A stretch of DNA of 64,000 nucleotides from Pseudoxanthomonas suwonensis 11-1 (GTDB taxonomy: Bacteria; Pseudomonadota; Gammaproteobacteria; Xanthomonadales; Xanthomonadaceae): the NCBI RefSeq assembly GCF_000185965.1, contig NC_014924.1, positions 1,488,001 to 1,552,000 on the forward strand, read 5' to 3'. Positions within the stretch are counted from its first letter, which is position 1; every line of letters starts with the position of its first letter. Below, piece after piece: positions 60,788 to 64,000 of this stretch. The translations under genes and the position numbers were made by a program. The notes below the pieces were generated by a model, which saw only the letters and a program-made list of their open reading frames with translations, did no database searches and had not been told where the DNA came from.

Positions 60788-61377
60788 GCCTCGCGCCCGC
60801 CGCCGCGGAGATCACCCTGGGCCTGCTGGCCGGTGGTCGCGGCAGCCGGCTCGGCGGGATCGACAAGGCCTGGATGCAACGCGATGGCCAGCCGCAGGTG
60901 CTGCGGCTGGCGCGGCGTTTCCCGGGTGAGACCGGCCCGGTGCTGGTGAGCGCCAATCGCGACCCCGAACGCTACGAGGCCGAAGGCCTGCAGGCGGTGG
61001 CCGACCGCCTGCCACCTGGCAGCGGGCCGCTGGCCGGGATCGATGCACTGGCCGCCGCCTGTCGCACGCCGTGGCTGCTGACCCTGCCGGTGGACCTGTT
61101 CGATACCAACGACTGCCTGGTGCGTACCCTGGTGTCCTGCCGCGACGCCGACGGCGCGGTGGCCGAGGATGCCGACGGGCTGCAGCCGCTGGTCGCGCTG
61201 TACCGGGTGGAGGCGCTGCGCGAGGTCCTGTCGGTGGCGCTGGCCGCCGGCGAGCTTGCGCCGCGGCGGATGCAGGAACGCCTGCGCATGGCCCGGGTGG
61301 GTTTTGCTGGCGTACGCTTCGGCAACCTCAATACCCCCGAAGACCTGGCCGCGGTGCGCATCGTGCCGCCGCGCTGA
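60784..61377 (+). CDS. mobA: molybdenum cofactor guanylyltransferase
   Basis: 197 aa. NTP-transferase loop [19 protein letters not shown] (~13-31), which binds GTP, followed by [13 protein letters not shown] and the LQPLVALYR block. It makes Mo-molybdopterin guanine dinucleotide. The GTG start overlaps the der stop by 4 bp; no ATG is available in frame within the conserved region. moeA follows after 34 bp. Confidence 0.9.
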   Translation: MSLAPAAAEITLGLLAGGRGSRLGGIDKAWMQRDGQPQVLRLARRFPGETGPVLVSANRDPERYEAEGLQAVADRLPPGSGPLAGIDALAAACRTPWLLTLPVDLFDTNDCLVRTLVSCRDADGAVAEDADGLQPLVALYRVEALREVLSVALAAGELAPRRMQERLRMARVGFAGVRFGNLNTPEDLAAVRIVPPR

Positions 61378-61411
61378 GGCGCACCTCCCGACCCATCGCA
61401 AAGGAGCCGCG

Positions 61412-62629
61412 ATGACCGACGCATTCCCCAGCCGCATCACCGTCAAGCACGCCCTGGAGCTGCTGCGCGCCGCCGCGGCCGAACGCGGACGCGCGACCGA
61501 GCAGGTGGCGACCCGCCGCGCCGACGGCCGCGTGCTGGCGGCCGACGTGGTCGCACCGATCCCGTTGCCGGCATTCGACAACAGCGCGATGGACGGCTTC
61601 GCGGTACGCCATGCCGACCTGTCCGCCGCTGCACCGGTGACGCTCGAGCTGGCCGGCGAACAGTTCGCCGGTCCGGACCTGGGCCTGGCCGTCGGCCCCG
61701 GCCAGTGCGTGCGCATCACCACCGGCGCGCCGCTGCCGTCCGGTGCCGACACCATCGTCATCCGCGAGGACGCCATCGAACAGGATGGGCGCGTGCAGGT
61801 GCCGGCAGGCATCCGCGCCGGTGCACACGTGCGCCGCCAGGGCGAGGACGTGGCCACGGGCGACGTGGTGCTGCGCGCCGGCCAGGTACTGACCCCGGCG
61901 CGGATCGGCCTGGCCGCTGCGCTGGGCATCGACCGCCTCGAGGTGGCAGCCCGGCCCACGGTCGCCGTATTCGCCAGCGGCGACGAGCTGGCCGAGCCGG
62001 GCATGCCGCTGCGCCCGGGCCAGGTCTACAACAGCAACCGCGAGCAGCTGATGGCCCAGCTGCGCGACGCGGGCCTGGAGCCGGTGGCCTGGCCGACCCT
62101 GCCGGACGACCCGGTGCTGATCGCCGCGGTGCTGGACGACGCGGTGGAGAACTTCGACCTGGTGCTGACCTGCGGCGCGGTCTCGGCGGGGGAGAAGGAC
62201 CACCTGCCGCGCTGGCTGCAGGCGCGTGGCCGCATCCGCTTCTGGAAGGTGCGCATGCGCCCGGGGATGCCGGTGCTGTTCGGCGAGGCCGGACGGGCGC
62301 TGGTGCTGGGACTGCCGGGCAACCCGGTATCGGTGCTGGCGACCTTCCACGTCTTCGGACGGACGCTGCTGGACGCGCTCCAGGGCCGGGAGCCGCGCCC
62401 ATGCTGGCGCGCGCGCCTGGCCGCGCCCTGGCACAAGCGCCACGACCGCCTGGAGTTCCTGCGTGGACGCCTGGACCAGGACGCCAACGCCACCCTGTGC
62501 GTGCATCCGGAGCCGGCCGACGGCTCGCACCGGCTGCGCGCCGCCGCATCCAGCGACGTGCTGATCGTGCTGGAGGACGGCGCGAATGCCTACGTGGCCG
62601 GCGACGTGGTCGAGGTGCTGCCGCTCTAG
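61412..62629 (+). CDS. moeA: molybdopterin molybdotransferase
   Basis: 405 aa. MoeA domains: FDNSAMDGFAVRHADL (~49-64), RITTGAPLPSGADTIVIRED, SGDELAEPG, YNSNREQL, TCGAVSAGEKDHL, GLPGNPVSVLATF and a C-terminal MoeA_C domain. It inserts molybdate into adenylylated molybdopterin. AAGGAG lies 7 bp before the ATG. Together with mobA and the ThiF-type gene it forms a molybdenum-cofactor cluster; the early-step moaABC genes are not in the window. Confidence 0.95.
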   Translation: MTDAFPSRITVKHALELLRAAAAERGRATEQVATRRADGRVLAADVVAPIPLPAFDNSAMDGFAVRHADLSAAAPVTLELAGEQFAGPDLGLAVGPGQCVRITTGAPLPSGADTIVIREDAIEQDGRVQVPAGIRAGAHVRRQGEDVATGDVVLRAGQVLTPARIGLAAALGIDRLEVAARPTVAVFASGDELAEPGMPLRPGQVYNSNREQLMAQLRDAGLEPVAWPTLPDDPVLIAAVLDDAVENFDLVLTCGAVSAGEKDHLPRWLQARGRIRFWKVRMRPGMPVLFGEAGRALVLGLPGNPVSVLATFHVFGRTLLDALQGREPRPCWRARLAAPWHKRHDRLEFLRGRLDQDANATLCVHPEPADGSHRLRAAASSDVLIVLEDGANAYVAGDVVEVLPL

Positions 62630-62715
62630 GCCCGGAGGCGCGGCGACGCAGCGTTGCGCGAGGCCGGTGCAATCCCGCTTCCGCCCGCGGGGCGATGGCG
62701 TCGATAATCCGGCGC

Positions 62716-63852
62716 ATGGAGAGCGTAATGGTGACGCCGCGGCAGGCCCGCGAACGCCAGCGGCAGGGCGTGCTGCTGATCGACATCCGCGAGCCGCACG
62801 AGCGCGTTTCCGGCCAGGCCGAGGGCGCGCTCGCGGTGCGCCGCGCCGAGCTGGAGGCCGAGCCTGCGCGCCACCTGCCGGACCCAGCGGCCGAGGTGCT
62901 GCTGATCTGCCAGGTCGGCAAGCGTTCGCAGGCGGCCGCCGAGGCCTTGCGCGGTGCCGGTTTCGCCAGGGTGTACTCGGTCGATGGCGGCACCAGTGCC
63001 TGGTCCCGCGACGGCCTGCCGCTGGTGCGGCCGCAGCTGGAACCGGCCGAGGCCGACTTCCTCGAGCGCTATTCGCGGCACCTGCGCCTGCCCGAGGTCG
63101 GCATCGAGGGCCAGAAGCGCCTGGCTGGCGCGCACGTGCTGATGGTCGGCGCCGGTGGCCTCGGCTCGCCGGCGGCGTTCTACCTGGCCGCGGCCGGCTT
63201 GGGCCACCTGCGCCTGGTCGATGACGACATCGTCGACCGCAGCAACCTGCAGCGCCAGATCCTGCATACCGAATCCTCGATCGGCACGCCCAAGGTGGAG
63301 TCGGCTCGCGAGCGGCTGCAGGCACTCAATCCCTCGATCAGGGTCGAGCCGGTGCAGGCACGGGTCACCTCGGAGAACGTCGAGGCGCTGCTGGAAGGCA
63401 TCGACGTGGTGGTCGACGGGTCGGACAACTTCCCGCTGCGCTACCTGCTAAACGACGCCTGCGTGAAGCTGGGCAAGCCGCTGGTGTACGGCGCCGTGCA
63501 GCGGTTCGAAGGCCAGGTGTCGGTGTTCGACGCCGGCCGCCATCGTGGCCGGAAGCCCTGCTACCGCTGCCTGTTCCCGGAACCGCCACCGCCGGAGTTC
63601 GCACCCAGCTGCGCCGAGGCCGGGGTGCTGGGCGTGCTGCCGGGCATCGTCGGCCTGCTCCAGGCCAACGAGGCGATCAAGCTGCTGCTGGGGATCGGCG
63701 AACCGCTGGCCGGGCGCCTGCTGCAGTTCGACGCGCTGGCCATGCGCTTCCGCGAGCTGCGCCTGCCGGCGGATCCGGATTGCCCGGTCTGTGCCGCGGG
63801 CCGGCCGTTCCCGGGTTACATCGATTACGCGGCGTTCTGCGCCTCAAGCTGA
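62716..63852 (+). CDS. moeB: rhodanese-ThiF/MoeB fusion, sulfur-carrier adenylyltransferase
   Basis: ~378 aa. N-terminal rhodanese domain (~5-105) with active Cys65 in CQVGKRS, then an E1-like ThiF/MoeB domain (~115-378): Rossmann GAGGLGSPA (145-153), RSNLQRQ adenylylation Arg, and zinc cysteines in CYRC and CPVC. It activates a ubiquitin-like carrier (MoaD or ThiS) and may supply sulfur itself. The order is opposite to eukaryotic MOCS3, where rhodanese is C-terminal. Three nearby ATGs (62695, 62716, 62728) could start it; I use the middle one. Confidence 0.9.
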   Translation: MESVMVTPRQARERQRQGVLLIDIREPHERVSGQAEGALAVRRAELEAEPARHLPDPAAEVLLICQVGKRSQAAAEALRGAGFARVYSVDGGTSAWSRDGLPLVRPQLEPAEADFLERYSRHLRLPEVGIEGQKRLAGAHVLMVGAGGLGSPAAFYLAAAGLGHLRLVDDDIVDRSNLQRQILHTESSIGTPKVESARERLQALNPSIRVEPVQARVTSENVEALLEGIDVVVDGSDNFPLRYLLNDACVKLGKPLVYGAVQRFEGQVSVFDAGRHRGRKPCYRCLFPEPPPPEFAPSCAEAGVLGVLPGIVGLLQANEAIKLLLGIGEPLAGRLLQFDALAMRFRELRLPADPDCPVCAAGRPFPGYIDYAAFCASS

Positions 63853-63886
63853 GCAGCGGGCCACGGCCCGCGGGGAGACGATACCG

Positions 63887-64000
63887 ATGGCGGTTGAAGC
63901 CGGAAGCGGGGAACTGGTCAAGGTGGTGGCCCTGCTGGGCGCCGCCGTGGTGATGGTGCCGCTGTTCCGGCGCCTGGGGCTGGGCTCGGTGCTCGGCTAC
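63887..64000 (+). CDS. KefB/CPA2-type cation:proton antiporter (5' part only)
   Basis: Only 38 codons are visible before the right edge. MAVEAGSGELVKVVALLGAAVVMVPLFRRLGLGSVLGY matches the start of KefB/KefC-like monovalent cation:proton antiporters, in which the first membrane span precedes the (R/K)LGLGSVLGY turn. GGGGAGACG precedes the ATG. Subtype cannot be decided from this fragment. Confidence 0.78.
   Translation, partial: MAVEAGSGELVKVVALLGAAVVMVPLFRRLGLGSVLGY

Overview
The window reads as chromosomal DNA of a high-GC gammaproteobacterium of the Xanthomonadaceae/Lysobacteraceae group (Lysobacter, Luteimonas or Pseudoxanthomonas-like). This is inferred from the very high GC content, strong G/C third-position bias, frequent GTG/TTG starts, the DUF3348-DUF802-OmpA-DUF2894 gene cassette, a type-B L36 gene, short GATTCG-type dispersed repeats, and the rpsA-ihfB-lapAB-galU and ndk-rlmN-pilF-rodZ-yfgM-bamB-der gene orders. 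It is almost fully coding. No gene-free stretch exceeds 300 bp; the longest is the ~255 bp divergent region 28852-29106, which holds promoter-like sequence. I see no insertion sequence, prophage, integron or CRISPR array.

Layout. 1-4.9 kb (mostly minus): a truncated CE2-type esterase, tRNA-Ala(CGC) with its own promoter and terminator, then a tightly overlapping cassette encoding a MotA/ExbB-like protein with a long cytoplasmic tail, a MotB/OmpA-like partner and two proteins of unknown function. 5-9 kb: RNase D, a lipoprotein with an FGE-like domain, and an M48 peptidase. 9-13.5 kb: phaR, acetoacetyl-CoA reductase and gluQ on the minus strand, divergent htpX, then an MliC-like lipoprotein coupled to a DJ-1/PfpI protein. 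13.5-24.7 kb: an M14 peptidase, a POT peptide transporter, a rhomboid protease, a histone H1-like protein, small proteins, cfa, a Dcp-type oligopeptidase and ferredoxin-NADP reductase. A cluster of DnaA-box-like sites lies between cfa and dcp. 24.7-28.9 kb: a PQQ-type sugar dehydrogenase, an ABC exporter and two c-type cytochromes. 29-36.8 kb: an RND efflux operon with one adaptor and two unequal permeases. 36.9-40.7 kb: a TraB-family protein and the agmatine-to-putrescine genes aguA/aguB. 40.9-49.5 kb: rpmJ, then cmk, rpsA (structured leader), ihfB, lapA, lapB, a WecA-like transferase, a WbpM-like dehydratase and galU. 49.5-54 kb: a beta-oxidation operon (PsrA-like TetR, FadN-type enzyme, thiolase) with a PsrA-type palindrome at its head. 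54-64 kb: ndk (attenuator-like leader), rlmN, pilF, rodZ, yfgM, bamB, der, then mobA, moeA, a rhodanese-ThiF protein and the start of a KefB-type antiporter.

How the genes work together. Most of the window is core physiology: translation (tRNA, rpsA, rpmJ, rlmN, gluQ, der), envelope biogenesis (lapAB, bamB, yfgM, rodZ, pilF, galU, htpX), fatty-acid and acyl-CoA metabolism (fad operon, cfa, phaR/phbB), molybdopterin synthesis and efflux. The least understood and most interesting unit is the four-gene cassette at 889-4924. Its conserved membrane residues suggest an ion-driven MotA/MotB-type rotary unit with an unknown output.
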